DNA of 64,000 bases from Monocercomonoides exilis (GCA_001643675.2 LSRY02000024.1:124001-188000), one strand, 5' to 3'. Shown: positions 23,624-36,280, counted from the first letter of the stretch. Program-made: numbers and translations. Notes: generated from the sequence alone by a model not told the origin.

Positions 23624-26600
23624 ATTAAATGGAGAAGAAGAAGAAGAATGACGAGGAGAAAGAGAAAGAGGAGAAAGAGAAGAAGCAAAAAGATGAGAGG
23701 GAGAAAGAGGAAGAGAAGGAGAAAGAGGTGACTGATAAAATTGATAAGTTGATGGAGAAGGAGAAGGAGAAGAAGAAGAAGATGAAGAAGATGAAGAAGA
23801 AGAGTTCGGAGAAATTGGGCTCGGAGAAATAGAATGTGTTGCTGGAAGATTTAATGGGGGAAGATTTAAACGAGGCGAAAGAGAAGGAGAATGACCCGGA
23901 GAAATTTTGGGGGAGTGGACCGGAGAAATTATTGGGGTGTGAGTCGGAGAAATAGACGGAGAAATAGAAGAAGGAGAAAGAGAAGAAGGAGAAGGTGAAG
24001 AAGGAGAAGGAGAAAAAGAAGAAGAAGAAGACGAAAAAAGCGGAGAATTTGGCTGGAAAAGCGGAGACAAGCAGAAACGGGGTGTGGACGGCGAAGGGAA
24101 ATTTCTCAGAGAACGAGGAGAAGCAACCGAAGCACCAAAATTCGAAGCAGTAGAAGAAGAAAAAGAATAAGAAGAAGAAGAAGGGGAAACAGGAACATTC
24201 CAAAGAGAAGAACCTCTTCTCGATGAACGAGCCGTTTTGGGTGATAAAAGCGGGTCATTTGCTGTTTGCACTGCCTCGTCCAATCTGATCAGAACCATAT
24301 CGTCCTCCAGCGGGGCAGAGAGCGGAATTTCGGGGTCGATTTCATCGAGTGGCTTGGTTTCTATTAATTCTCTCTGTTTTCTCTCTTTTTCTTTCTGTTT
24401 TTCGGCTTCTTTCTCTCTTTTTTCTGTCATTTTTGCGATGTTTTCTTTCTCCTTTGCAATTTCTTCATCTCTTGCTTTGACTCGCTGCTGCGTATTGCAC
24501 TGCCTATTTAGTCGCCTTTGTTGTTCTTCAGTGAAAGAGGAGATGGGGCGGAGAGGGGAAAAAGAAAGATAAATTGAAAGAGGAGGATGAGAAGAAGAGG
24601 AAGAAGAAGAGGAAGAAGAGGAGGAGGAAGAGGAAGAAGAGGAGGAGGAAGAAGAAGAGGAAGAAATAACAAAATTATTTTGTTGTTGGTCGAACATTCT
24701 ATTTCTGAGAGAGAGAAGAAGAGCATACAAATTCGAAGGAGTGGGAGGAAAGGGAAGAAAAGATGAATTTTCTGAATATATTTCAAAAGAAGAAGAAGAA
24801 AGAGGAGAAGAAGAAGAAGAAGAAGAAGAATTTAATTGAGAAGAAGGAGAAAGAGGAGAAGAAAAAGAGAGAGAAGAAGGAGAAGAAAATGAAGAATTTA
24901 CAGAAGAATTCCCAAAAATGAGAGAAAAAAGAGAGGAAGAAGAGAAAGGAAGAGACATTTCGACAGAATAAAGAGGAAGAAGAGAAAGAGAAAGAGAAGA
25001 AGAAGACATGAAAGAAGAAGAAGAGGAAGAAGAAAGAGAAGAAGAAGAAGAAGATGATGATGATGATAAAGATGAATGTTTTGGTGTGGAAAGAGGAGAA
25101 ATATTTGAAGAATTCAATGAAGAAGAGGAGGAAGAAGAGGAAGAAGAAGAAGAGGAAGAAGAATTAATAGAAGAAGAAGAAGAGGAAGAGGAAGATGATG
25201 AAGAAGAAGAAGAAGAAGAAGAAATATTATCATTTTCCCTCTGAAGAGGAAGGAAGAATGAAGGAGTGACGATAACTTGGCCATTCAATGGATTTATTTG
25301 GACATTTGGATTGTTTTTGAAGAGAGGAGAAAGGAAAATGGAAGAAGAAGAAGGAGGAGGAGGAGGAGAAGAAGAAGAAGATGATGATGATGATGATGAT
25401 GAATTTAATGGAGAAGATGAAAAATAATTTGAGAAAGAAGAAGTAGTAGTCGTAGAAGAAATATCGTTTTTTCCCTCAGAAAATTGCTTCTCTTTCTTTT
25501 GGCTCAACAACGACGCTCTCATCAGAGCAGATGAATAAATCGATTGAAATTTTCCTTCTTCTTCTCTTTCTTCTTCTTCTTCTTCTCTTCCTTCTCTTTC
25601 TCCTTCTTTTTCTTTTTCTTTCTTCTTCTCCTTTTCCTTTTCTTCTCTTTCTCCTTTTTCTTCTCCTTCTCCTTCTTCTCCTTCATCTTGCCCCCAAATC
25701 ATCGTCATCTCCACAAAATCCTTCATTTTCACATTTTTTTGACTCAAATTTCCTTCTTTTTTCTGTTTGGCCAAGTTTTCTCCTCCTTCTTCCTTTCCCA
25801 TTGACTGAAAACCCGGCTTTTGAGGCATTTCTCCGGAAATTCCCTCTTTCGGTGAAATTTCGCTTTTCCCATCATTCAGAATAAGTGGAAACGGATCGTC
25901 GCCTTTTCCCAAATTTGAGGGGGATATATGAAAATATGTTGGTTTTTGTACAGAAAAATAATATTTTGATTGAAATTCAGAAAGATCATCTGGTTTTTCT
26001 GTTAATGGACTGTTTTTTATTTTTATTTTTTTTTTGAAAAATTAATTATAATTCAAAAAAAATTAAAGTAAAAGTTGTCAAACCTGATGAAAGTGTGTTT
26101 CAATACGGAATCCATCAACTGTTCCTCAGTCTGTTTATACCTTTCGAATTCCTTTAAATTTGATTCATTTGCTTTTGCATTTTCACTTTCTTGTTCTGTA
26201 ATTTTTCTTTCGTTTACCCTTGCTCTTGATCTGTCAAAATAAAAACAATTTTTCAATTATAACAAGCAAAAAAAAATATTCTAAATATAATTCGAGTACA
26301 AAAAATGCAATACATTTGTGCATAACGATGTGCATCCATTTTTGATGTACTGATCTTCTGGGCATTTGATACACATTCATCATGATCATTTTGTTTTGAA
26401 GACGAACGAATAACAGTAAGCAATTGCTTATTCAGATTAATATCTCTTATACGTTTCGTATATAAATTCTAATCAATCAAAAATGACGAAATATTTTTTT
26501 AAAAATGTGAATAAATATTATATTTGAAATATTGTTGTATACGTAATTATGTTCTAAAATTTGTTTGTTTCTTTCATTGCGTTTCATAATCTCCTCAATC

Positions 26601-26711
26601 TGAATAAAATTTAATTAAAAATATGGAGTAAAAAATTTTGAAGAATCACACATATTTGATTTTTGCCTCTTCACTTATTTTCTTTTGAGTTTCTTTTTGA
26701 AAGCTGTTCAT
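22709..26711 (-). CDS. Serine-rich coiled-coil protein, five exons
   Basis: Predicted exons: 26711-26652, 26599-26543, 26468-26314, 26230-26084 and 26009-22709. All junctions keep phase and give 1239 residues. Introns are 52, 74, 83 and 74 bases, begin GTGTGA, GTATAC, GTATTG and GTTTGA, and end in AG. The first 140 residues are charged helix (KKISEEAKIKYIEEIMKRNE, then NERKITEQESENAKANE) and look like coiled coil. The rest mixes Glu/Lys runs with long Ser homopolymers. More conserved-looking islands include NVQINPLNGQVIVTPSFF, SSFTEEQQRRLNRQCNTQQR and PLEDDMVLIRLDEAVQTAND. No catalytic domain, signal peptide or membrane span is seen. TGATAG just before the first ATG could be another splice acceptor, so further upstream exons are possible. 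Function unknown, perhaps cytoskeletal or scaffold. Confidence 0.75.
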
Positions 26712-27435
26712 CTATCAACGAAAAGCTAAATTTTAATTTTTGTATGCAGTAGAAAGTGGAAAGATGATTTCAGACAAATAAAGTACTTTTCAGAGAGAGT
26801 ATTAAAAAAAATACAACTTTAATAAAAAATAATGGGTTTCGAAATGATTCATATGAAATAAAGTTATATGTTTAACTTATCACTTAAAGCAATAACATTT
26901 TAAAATTGATCAATAGCTTTGAGAGAGAAATTTTTGTTTTGCAATTAAAAAATTTGATTTTTTATTTGGAACAGTGTTAAAGAATAACACAATTTTTTTT
27001 TTTTTTTTTTTTTACTTTTTTTTTTTTTTTTTTTTTTTTCATTCATCACAAACCAATAATTAGATAATTCAAACCATATTTCAAGGATAAATCACTTAAA
27101 GCACTTTTTTCAATATGGGTGATTTTTTTGATATCATAAAAAATTACGAAGTTTGATCATTATTATTTTTTATAAAGGGTGGGGTTTATTAGAAAATTTT
27201 TATTAATATTTTAATAAAAATATAGTTTAAAATATAATCATTATTAATTATTTGTTGTTTTTAATTTGTTTCCAATTTATTTTATTACAAATATCATAAA
27301 ATAAAAATAATTTCAAAAAAAAAAACTCGAAAATTCAATAAACATTATAAAACATAAGTTATCTTGTTTGAGAAGCATGATAATGATTGTTTCAATACTC
27401 AATAAATCAATTTCTTAAATGAAGAATGTTAAATA
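26712..27435. other. AT-rich spacer with long T runs
   Basis: Contains two T homopolymers of about 20 bases near 26993-27038. At 27116 it holds one copy of TGGGTGATTTTTTTGATATC, a motif that recurs around 48.7-50.3 kb. No gene is supported. Confidence 0.55.
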
Positions 27436-27645
27436 ATGTTATTGAAAAGAAATTTCAAAATAGATGTTGAAGATCCAAATAAATATGTTGAAAAAAACAA
27501 TTATCGAAAACACAAAAACAAAAATATGATTGTTATGCAGGATATTTCACAAGAAATTCACAGTTTGCAGTTTATTTCGATTTTAAAACAAATAATGCAC
27601 AAAAGAACTTTTGTTGATTTATTCGTCAAAAGAAGTGACAGATGA
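27436..27645 (+). CDS. Short hypothetical open frame
   Basis: ATG-initiated, 69 codons, long for such AT-rich sequence. It is rich in Lys, Asn and His (NYRKHKNKNMIVMQDISQEI). There is no signal peptide, family match or clear neighbours. It may be an isolated exon, a relic or chance. Confidence 0.25.
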   Translation: MLLKRNFKIDVEDPNKYVEKNNYRKHKNKNMIVMQDISQEIHSLQFISILKQIMHKRTFVDLFVKRSDR

Positions 27646-27761
27646 TAATAAAAAAAACACTATTTAAAAAATTGAACAATACAATTTGTGAATTTTCATT
27701 TTTTGCGCAAAAAAATGCTTCCATTAAACGAAAATCTTCACTTGCACTTTTTTATCTTTCT

Positions 27762-28500
27762 CTATCTCTGTCTTCCATCCTCTTCCTCGTCTTTTAAATA
27801 CATTTGGATGTCTTCCTCCTCAGATGCTCTGCTGTTGTCACCTTTCTCAACACCTGCATCACCACCCACTGCCACTTCTCCTTCACTCCTCATTAGCATC
27901 TGCTCACTCTTCCCTCTTCTCCTTCCTCGATAGGTCCCTCGCTGTGTTCTCCTCCCTCTTTTCCTCTCCAAAACATCCTTTCCACTTCAGCTCAATGCTC
28001 ATTTGTGCTTGCAAAGTTACCCTTCGCCTCTCCAGGATATCTGTCCATTCCCTCCACCTCACCTGCCCTGCTATTCGTGCTCTCCCCGCTTCCTCCCTCT
28101 TCCTCTCCCACGCCAACCTCTCCACCCTACGTCCTGCCTAGCCTCTGCTGGTTTTTCAATAATAGCATCAGCTTCTTCGTTGAGCATCTCATCACCACTA
28201 TTTATCCACTGAATGATTCAGCGTGTTATTTTCATCTTTCTGTTTTAAATAAGTCAACAAGCTTCTTCAGCATGATGTTCTCCTTCTTCACTACCATTTC
28301 TTTCGACCAGTTCAGAGGCGAACAACCGTGAACATATCGACAGCTACTTGTTCACCTGCAACTGATCAGCCCTTCCCGAATAACACCTTTGCCCACAACA
28401 ACATCATCTGCTATGATGCCTGTGAGCTTAACATTGCCTCGCTTTGACAAAGCGAGTGCGTACTTTCTGTCACTTCCAAGTGGCATCCCAACCACGGATA
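27762..28500 (-). pseudogene. Decayed minus-strand coding block
   Basis: At 28500-28220 one minus-strand frame reads MPLGSDRKYALALSKRGNVK then LTGIIADDVVVGKGVIREG, and, after an in-frame TGA, CSPLNWSKEMVVKKENIMLK. That composition is plainly protein-like. Further on, two other frames (28125-27904 and 27971-27762) carry Arg/Glu-rich runs such as RWREWTDILERRR. Stops and frameshifts interrupt it throughout. It could be the far 3' end of the larger decayed gene upstream on this strand or a separate gene. The family is not recognised. Confidence 0.45.
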
Positions 28501-28943
28501 AGCTCTTCGAAGTATCACCTTTTTAATCCCTTCCCTGCTGTTTGTTGCTGTGCTTAAGGACACTCATGAAAAAGAAGCAGCAGACTGAATGATTCAGATA
28601 AATAACAATTGATTATTTCTCCGTTTTAGCGTTCTTTTACTGCTCGTTGAAGTCTTCTCTTCTAACTTCTCTCCTTTTCCATATTATCCTTTTTTCTTTT
28701 AAAATCTCTTCAATTTTTTCAAATCCAAATTCCATTCATAATATTCTGTTTTTAATAAATTTATCTTTCTCTTTATCTTCATTCTCTTCATTCACCAAAT
28801 AATTTTCTTTTCATTTTTTGAAGAAGATGATTTCTTCATAAATACTATTCTTTTTTTTTTCCGCTGTTATTCCTTATGAAGATGTAAAAAATGAAGAAAT
28901 ACGATAAGAAGAAGAAGATGATGATGATGACTACGATGATGAA
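28501..28943. other. Spacer within the decayed tract
   Basis: AT-rich with a T homopolymer near 28850. No coding signal is recognised. Confidence 0.45.
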
Positions 28944-31900
28944 TCAGATGGTAGCTGTAACAAAAGCAGAGCAAGGAGGACAGTTGCAGGTGAAGATGAA
29001 AGAATATCCTTTAAAAAAAGAAAGAATTTTGAAAAAATAGACTTCGCGTCGTAGAATTATTAGGAACTGTTCCAGATGGCTGGGAGAAAAGAAAGAGAAG
29101 GAGATGTTCGTTGATAACTCTGAAGTGAAAGAGAATGAGTCGAAGGAAAAGGGAGGGAAACTGAAGATGGAGAATTTTTTTATGTGAATGACGGAGAAGA
29201 GGAAGAAGGAGAAGGAGATTGCGAAAATTGAGAGAGATGAAACTGAGAGGAGGTGATGCTTGTCTGAAGCTGATGTGGAAGAATTGCTGAGAATTAGTCT
29301 TTCTTTATCTGATAGGGAAGTTCTCCTCTTCTTCCGCTTGCTGTTCCTTATGCATTTATCGCATGCCAACAGAAGTTGTATTAGCTTCATCAGCAGCAGG
29401 ATTTGAAGATCCACTCAGGTCCAGTGCATCTGTTGTTATATTCGATGCCAATGAAGTTGACTGAGACTCAGATGTTTGCTGGACAGAAGCAAAAGCGGAA
29501 GGTGTGGCATGTGCGAATGCAGCACCAACAACCTCCAATCGCTGGATGAGAGAGGCAGAAATGAACATCGAAGGAGAAGAAGAAGGTTTCTGGACATGGT
29601 GTGTCTCGAATATGGCTGATATTTTGTGGAGCAAGTCCTTCTTCACCATCAGCCTGTGAGCAGCGGTTGCAACAGCAGTGAGTGCAGTGCGCGTGGCCAG
29701 CAGACAAAGCAGCAGGCGATTGGACTACGCGGCAGAATGTCCGAGGGGCTGCGTGGAGAATGAGATGATGGAAGGTGTTGTGCTGAAGGATAGCATGGAC
29801 CGAGAAATGGAAATAGAAGCGACGAAGGAGGTGAATAAAGAAGGGATGGAGAACACGGAAGATGAAGTGAAAGATACTGAAAGAATCTTTGAAAGCAGAG
29901 TGTAGACGATAGAAGTGAGTGGATGAGAAAGATGGAGATGACACACGTTGACAAGAGGAACCTATGAAAACTTGAGAGAAAAAGTCAGAATCGAATGCTG
30001 CTCCCCTTTCTGTGGATACTCAATGCACAGCGGAACAACCTGAAATGTCAGACTTGTCAGTTCGAGAAGAGTTTTTTTGATGGATGGGACGCATGCTATT
30101 CTCTGCGGAGAAACAAAAATTGCATTTTCGGAGGCAGACAGCAGAAGTTGTTGGTTTTTGAAAAAGACAGACGAAGCAAACAAAAGTGGGTCAAGCAGAA
30201 TATTCGCATTGATTGCATATAACTCTCTTTCCATTGCATTCAAAGAGAAATTATTTTCATCATTCTTTCTATTGATCTTGTTGTGCACATCAGACTCATT
30301 GCTGTAGATTCCTCTCACTTCGCAGAACAGCTCAGCTGTGCCTCTTGCCTCGTCCACTCCTTCCACAGCTGCCCTTCCTTCTCCTCTCCACACATTCATC
30401 TCCTTTCTCATGTTCTCCACCAGTTGTGCATCTCTCACAGTATCTTCTCCTCCCAAGCTGAACATCCTCGTTCCACACAACAGGCTCAGAAACGAGTTCG
30501 CATCATTTGCCAATACTTTCCCTGTTTCACCAGCATGCGAAGAAGGAATGGTTGTTTGCTTTGGAAGCTGAGGTGACCAAAACTGGTTGAAAAGATGGAA
30601 GAGTGCCTTTCCGAGAGAGTGAAGCAAATAAGCGCCTTCATCCTGCCCAATCTGTTCATCAACTTCACAAACAGCTTCTTCGGCCCTGTCTTTTGTTTGT
30701 TTTTCTCCCCAAACACAGAATTGTTCCCAAGGTCATCCACTCTTCCTCCTCCATCTTCTTTATTTGCATTGGCATGCCTGTCTGGCTAGACAAACTCGCT
30801 AATAAACAAGCCGTGGAAAACCTGTTTCTCGCAGCTGCTCTGAGATGTGCCTGCAATTCTCTGCCGAGTGTTGCTCTGATGGCAGACAAGGCAAGATGCC
30901 TTTTTGACACAGAAACAGCCACCAAGATGTGGCTGCTGTGTCTTCTGGCGGGTGCTGTCTGGCTTCTCTGCTGCCTTCTGAGCCAATTGAGTTCTCGTCT
31001 TCTTCTTTCTCTCCATTTTCCTTTGCAGACTTGGGTGAAGGAAAGGTGAACTGCAGATGGGTTGGACTGAGCTCTCCGCAGACGATGGTTAAGGTGTGTG
31101 AGAAAGTGACATGCGACTTCTTCTGATTGCTCTTTTGGGATGCCGATGAAAGCATCTTTCGCTGCTTGGGAGTGAAGCGCAGGGCAGGGCGTGAAGTTAA
31201 GTCTTCTTTTCTTTCTGTTGTCTTTTATGTTTCATCGGCATTTGATGTTTCAGCAGATCGTGTTATATCCAAACTGTCTTCATCACCGCTAACGTAACAA
31301 TCATCGCTATCGTCGTTGTCATCATCTTCACTGTCTTCTTCTGCTTCTTCAGTGTCTGCTGCACCTGCTCCGTTCACTCACTCTCTCCTCTCTTCATTCC
31401 GCTTCAAATAATACACGTTCTTCCCTTTCCCTCTCGGCCACATCTTTCTTTTTGGCGTCTTTGCCTTGATTTTCTCTTCCTGAACGAGATTTGAAGGCAG
31501 CAGAAGGAAGACTGGCTTGATTAGAGGAATAATACTTCCATGTGTCAGCTTCAGTATGTTCTTCTTCTTCTTCGTAAGTGCCTCCTTCTTCTGCCTCTCT
31601 TTCATCTCAGCTGCATTAAATGTTGCTTCAACTCAGCTGTTTTCTCTCATTTTTGCCGAGTTGCATGTGTTCGAGGTGTCATATTCAAAAACAGATCTGC
31701 TCTTTTCCAGTGTCTGCAGAATGGACCGTGTACTTGTCAAAAATATCTTTGCACTGAGAATCCTGTCTTACTCCATGTCTTCATCTTCTTCCTCCTCCTC
31801 ATCCTCATCAAAAACTTCCTCGTCATATTCATTTCCATCAATGTTTCTGTCACTTCTTCCACTTGTCTCACTCGTGTCAGACACAGAAGAGTCAAATGTG

Positions 31901-33133
31901 ATGCTGCCTTCTGCCACTCAAAGAAGCTCCAACTTTTTCGAAGGAAGCTCACTCAGGACAGCTTATGAACACATCATCGGACTTGTCTTTGATCGGAATG
32001 CTTTTCCTTTCACTTTCATTCTCGCTTATCCTCTCCGCTTTTCATCTTTTTGCCTGCAAAACTCCAATTCATCTGATAGAAGCTCATCAAACACAGAAAA
32101 AATTCTTCACTTCTCTTTCTCCTTTCTCCTTTTTTTTTTCATCTTCTTTCACTTTCTCTTTGTTTCCAAGCTTCCTCTAACTCTCCAATGTTGCAAAAGT
32201 TGACTCCAAACGCCTCGCATTCTGTACAGTCACATTTGCACTTGCTCCTCCTTTGCTCTTCTTACCCTGCTGACTTAACCCCATTGCAATCATCATTCGC
32301 TTCCTCCGCATCTTCGGTAGTCTTTCTCTTGAAATAGCTAGCGGTACTTGTTCCATCCCTACACGGAATAGCTTCTTCTTCTAGCTGCTATAATTATTAT
32401 TATTATTAATGTTATTTCCACTTCCTCCCATCTTGTTTGTCAGCCCCAGCTCTTCTGATTTAAATTCTGGTAGAGCTATCCTTGAGCCTGTGTGTGTCTT
32501 CATACGAACTGTCCGCTTGAAGGCAGCAAGCGCTTTTTTTTCTCCACTTCTTTTGAGTGCTCTTCCGAATGCAGTTGATGGGATGCTCAGCAGTGAAACA
32601 GAAGAAGAAGAAAATGATGATGAAGAGGGATTCTTGGCTTGAGCATTTGATATAGGGAAAGAGGCAGTTGGAAAGCCAGCACTTGACGATGCAGAGGTGG
32701 AAGAAGAAGCAGCAGAAGCAGAAGTTGTATTGTTCTGTAGCAAATTTGCAGCTTTGAGCAACTTCGATGTGCGTGTTGTTGTTCTCGCCCTGCGCGAAAG
32801 TTTGATTTGAGGCGAGAATTTATTCGGGGCGTGTGTTGAGGCAGCTGTTCTGACTGATTTTCCAGGCGATTCTGTTTTGTTTGCCACAGAAGAAGTGGAA
32901 GAAGTGGAAGAAGAAGAAGAAGACTGAAGATTGAGTGAATTTGAGCTTCCTTCTTCCTCTTTTGTGTAAGTTTGTTGTTCTTCACTGACTTTGTTTGAAT
33001 CACTCACTGTGTTGTTAACATCTTCATTGTCATTTACATTTTCATTTCCTTCTTTCTTCTTCTCATTCTCTTCTTCCTCTTCTTCTTTCTTCCCTTGCCT
33101 CTCTCGCTGCAAACAATGAATTCTCTTTCCCAA
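28944..33133 (-). pseudogene. Large decayed gene, downstream part
   Basis: Minus-strand sequence keeps protein-like reading over about 4 kb but is full of stops. From 33133 it reads Ser-rich, Lys-rich sequence to TAG 32381, continuing in frame to TAG 32177. After a slip in an A10 tract, a second frame holds from about 32109 to 30799 through at least six TAA/TGA codons (for example SITFDSSVSDTSETSGRSDR and KTPKRKMWPRGKGKNVYYLK). Three single-base shifts follow between 30925 and 30627. A last long frame to 29356 carries LFHLFNQFWSPQLPKQ, ISCVPS-like RIACVPSIKKTLLELTSLTF and QRLEVVGAAFAHATPSAFAS, with two TAGs. The composition suggests a long helical cytosolic protein; I cannot name the family. 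It probably once continued from the serine-rich frame at 33063-36098. Confidence 0.6.
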
Positions 33134-36098
33134 TCGTCTTCTTCCCTCTTTTTGGCTTTCCCCTGTGTGGCTTTCGGAAGTCGAGGTCTAACATCTTCGG
33201 TGCATGCACTTGCCTTTTCCCTTCGACGATGTCTGAGGCAGACAGCTGATGGCGAAGGGGAGATGAGGGATGAGGGGGCAGAGGGGAACTGGGGGTGGAG
33301 GAAGGATAGGGTGAAGATGAGGGAGAAGAGGAAGGAGAAGGAGAAGGAGAAGGAGAGGAGGAGGAGGAGGAAGAGGAAGAAGATGGAATGCCCTTTCTTC
33401 TCTTTGAAGGAGAACGGGGAGAAGGCAATTGCTTTGATGGAATGGATGATGAAGTTGTAGGAGGAAAAGAAGTATTTGAAGCAGCAGAAGCAGCAGAAGA
33501 AGAAGTTATTGAAGATGACATCACAGTTGATGCTTCTGATGAAGGAGCAGAAGCATCTGATTTCATTTCTGTTGAATTTGTTGGTGTTATTTTTCCCTTG
33601 TCTCCGTCCTCACCGATCATGTCTTCTTCTCTTTTCACAACATCTCCTTTGCTTATCTCAATCATCTCTTTCTTCATCTGCTTCACTGTTTGAGACAGAA
33701 CACTCGGCGCTTCATTCAACTGAGCCATTCCCATTCCACTTCCACTTCCACTTCCACCACCACTTCTCTCTCTCTCTCTCTCTCTTTCTCTTTCTCTTTC
33801 TTTCTCTCTCTCTTTCTCCATTTTCACCTCATCATTAGCACTTCTCAGCAAGTTGTTGATGTTCATCTTTTGTGTCTGTGTCTGTGGCTGTGTCTGTGTG
33901 TGAGTGAGAGGGCTAAGTGGAGGATGTGCTTGATGCTTGCTGGAGCGCCTGGAGTGTGAGGGAACAATGGAAAGACGAGAATTCAAAGAAGACTTGCCCA
34001 AAAGACGAGAGGCGGTGGAAGAAAGAGAGGAGAAATGAGAAGAAGAAGAAGTTAAAGAAGAGGAAGATAAACGAGAACGAAAAGAAACAGAAGAAGTTGA
34101 AGAAGAAGCAGAAGAAGATGATGAACCAGGAGGAGGCATCAGCTGAGGGTGAGGAATGTTCCTCTGCTTCATTCCGTAGTAATAATTGGTCGATGGATGT
34201 GAAAGAGGCACAAGTGCTGTTGAATTCTCATGAGAAGAAGAAGATGATGATGAAGAGGAAGAAGAGGAAGCAGAAGAGGAGGAGGAGGAGGAAGAAGAAG
34301 AAGAACGTAAGGATTTCGGAATGACCTGCATATTTCTGAGTGCGCCTTTTGGAGCTGACTTCTCTTTGTCCTTCACTCGCTGCTGTTCAGCCACGTAATT
34401 CGCTCTCTGCTTTTCGAAATCTCTCAGCTCTGCCTCAAACGCAGCTGATATGCCGTCCAATTCACGATGGAGCTCAGGAATGAAGAGAGTGTTGATGTAA
34501 TGGGCAACGAAACGGGGCTGGAGGAAAAGAGGGAGGGAAGAGAAATGGAAAAAGGAGGAGGAGGAAGAAGAGGAAGAAGAAGAAGATGATGATGATGATG
34601 AATGATGTTGGTGATTTATTTGATTGGAATGTTCAGATGAAGTGGAAGATGATGTGACAGACGGAAGAAGAGGAGAAGAAGCAAGAGATGCTGTTGGAAT
34701 TCCAAAAGAAGAGGAAGAAGAGGAAGAGGAAGAAGGAGAGGAAGGAAAAGAGGAAGTTGAAGGAGAAATGGTAGAAGGTACAGAAGGAGTGAACGAAGGA
34801 GTGAAAGAGACAGAACATGAAGATGAGAGCATTGGGAGAGAAGAAGAAATAGAAGCAGAAGCAGAATAAACAGCTGAATGCACAGAGAGAAGCATGTTTC
34901 CTTCTTTCTTCACAGGCGACGAAGGCGGAGTGAAGATTGAGTACAGCTGCTCTTCGTATTCCAACGGCGCTGTGATGTGCTCTTTGCAGAAGCCGGCTCG
35001 TCTGTCAGAGGCAGCAAGAGATCTTGTTCGGATGCTGCTTGAAGAAGGAGAGGAGAGAGAAGAGAGAGGAGAGAGAGAAGAAAAGGAGGAAAGGGATGAA
35101 AGAGAAGGAGAAGAAGAATTAAGAGATAAAAGAGGAACTTGTGCAGACAGTGTTAGTTGAGATGGATGAGATGAGTGGGGAAGATGAGGAAGATATGTTG
35201 AATGGGAAGAGGAAAGAGGAAGAGAAACAGAGGGAGACAGAGAAGGAGATAAAGAAGCAGCATAACTGCCATTCTCACTCATATTCTCATTCACATTGAA
35301 ACTTCCATTGCCATTGTCATTGACACTTCCACTTTCATTCACACTTGCTGTGTCAATTGCATCTGCTGTTGCATTCCCAACAGAAGATTGTCTTTCCTCT
35401 TCCACCTCCATCTGCCCATTACCCTCATTTGATGTCTCATTTGAAGCAGACTCATCAGAAGGTGGAAGCTCAAATCTGACAGTTGGAGTAAAACTGTTCA
35501 TCTGCTGCTGCTGCTGTTGCTGTTGACTCATCTGCTGGTTCATCCTCATTTGCTGCTGCTGTTGTTGAAGTAGCTCTTTCTCCAGTTGCTCATTCTGAAG
35601 AGTGCGAAGATGGCGCAACACACGGCTCGACAGCAGGTGAAGGTTCGAATCCTTCTTGAGGCGCTTGATCTTCTTGGCAGAACTTAACTTCTGGAAGGAG
35701 GTGGAGTTGGACAAGGGAGAAAGAGAAGAAGGTGGAAGAGAAGAAGAAGATGATGATGAAGATGACGACGACGAAGAAGAAGAGGAGGAGGAAGAAGATG
35801 ATGATAAAGAAGAGAAAGGAGAAGGTGAAATGGATGGTGATGGAGCAGATGAAGTGTGTGTTGAAAGAGGCGAGCGAGGAAGATTGGCTGTGCGCAGACG
35901 AGGATGAATACGAGAGTCTGCTGTTTTGTTCTTTGAGAGCTGAAATGAGTCTGGTCTGAGTGTTGGAGACAGCAAAGGAGGAGGAGAAGGAGGAGAAGCT
36001 GAAACTGAGGAAGAAGGAGAAGCAGCAGAAGCAGCAGAAGCAGCAGAAGCAGCAGAAGCAGAAGAAGCAGAAAAAGAGGAGGAAAATAAAGACGAAAA
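33063..36098 (-). CDS. Serine-rich ORF, probably a broken or truncated gene
   Basis: About 1010 codons are open between a TAA at 36101-36099 and a stop at 33063, but no ATG occurs in the first 200 or so codons. Upstream, the same frame continues to an ATG near 36282 through three TAA codons. It contains Ser homopolymers, Gln tracts (LEKELLQQQQQQMRMNQQM), and less repetitive islands: FLQPRFVAHYINTLFIPELH, LRDFEKQRANYVAEQQRVKD and KMLDLDFRKPHRGKPKRGKK. At its end it overlaps the frame of the decayed downstream block, so one frameshift in a GAA-rich tract (about 33063-33133) separates them. It could still be expressed as a truncated protein from an upstream spliced exon, or be a relic whose Ser codons happen to lack stops. 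No function is recognised. Confidence 0.4.
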   Translation of the reverse strand, partial: FSSLFSSSFSASSASAASAASAASAASPSSSVSASPPSPPPLLSPTLRPDSFQLSKNKTADSRIHPRLRTANLPRSPLSTHTSSAPSPSISPSPFSSLSSSSSSSSSSSSSSSSSSSSSSLPPSSLSPLSNSTSFQKLSSAKKIKRLKKDSNLHLLSSRVLRHLRTLQNEQLEKELLQQQQQQMRMNQQMSQQQQQQQQMNSFTPTVRFELPPSDESASNETSNEGNGQMEVEEERQSSVGNATADAIDTASVNESGSVNDNGNGSFNVNENMSENGSYAASLSPSLSPSVSLPLSSSHSTYLPHLPHSSHPSQLTLSAQVPLLSLNSSSPSLSSLSSFSSLSPLSSLSSPSSSSIRTRSLAASDRRAGFCKEHITAPLEYEEQLYSIFTPPSSPVKKEGNMLLSVHSAVYSASASISSSLPMLSSSCSVSFTPSFTPSVPSTISPSTSSFPSSPSSSSSSSSSFGIPTASLASSPLLPSVTSSSTSSEHSNQINHQHHSSSSSSSSSSSSSSSSFFHFSSLPLFLQPRFVAHYINTLFIPELHRELDGISAAFEAELRDFEKQRANYVAEQQRVKDKEKSAPKGALRNMQVIPKSLRSSSSSSSSSSSASSSSSSSSSSSSHENSTALVPLSHPSTNYYYGMKQRNIPHPQLMPPPGSSSSSASSSTSSVSFRSRLSSSSLTSSSSHFSSLSSTASRLLGKSSLNSRLSIVPSHSRRSSKHQAHPPLSPLTHTQTQPQTQTQKMNINNLLRSANDEVKMEKEREKERERERERERERSGGGSGSGSGMGMAQLNEAPSVLSQTVKQMKKEMIEISKGDVVKREEDMIGEDGDKGKITPTNSTEMKSDASAPSSEASTVMSSSITSSSAASAASNTSFPPTTSSSIPSKQLPSPRSPSKRRKGIPSSSSSSSSSSPSPSPSPSSSPSSSPYPSSTPSSPLPPHPSSPLRHQLSASDIVEGKRQVHAPKMLDLDFRKPHRGKPKRGKKTIGKENSLFAAREAREERRRGRRE

Positions 36099-36280
36099 TT
36101 ATGATAACGAAGAGGGAGATAAGGAAGATAATTTAGTGGATGTGTTATTTGGAAAAGCGGCTTATGATTAATATGAGGAAGAAAACGATGAAGAGGAGGA
36201 ATGTGAAATGGAACAATCTTTCGATAAATGGGGAGAAGTTTGAGATGATGATGAAAGCATTGAAGTCGTGCGACTGAACT

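Noticed and set aside
29468-29944. 158-codon Cys/His/Phe-rich minus-strand frame
   Set aside because: A neighbouring frame on the same strand carries the protein-like sequence continuous with the decayed gene; this one is a shadow.
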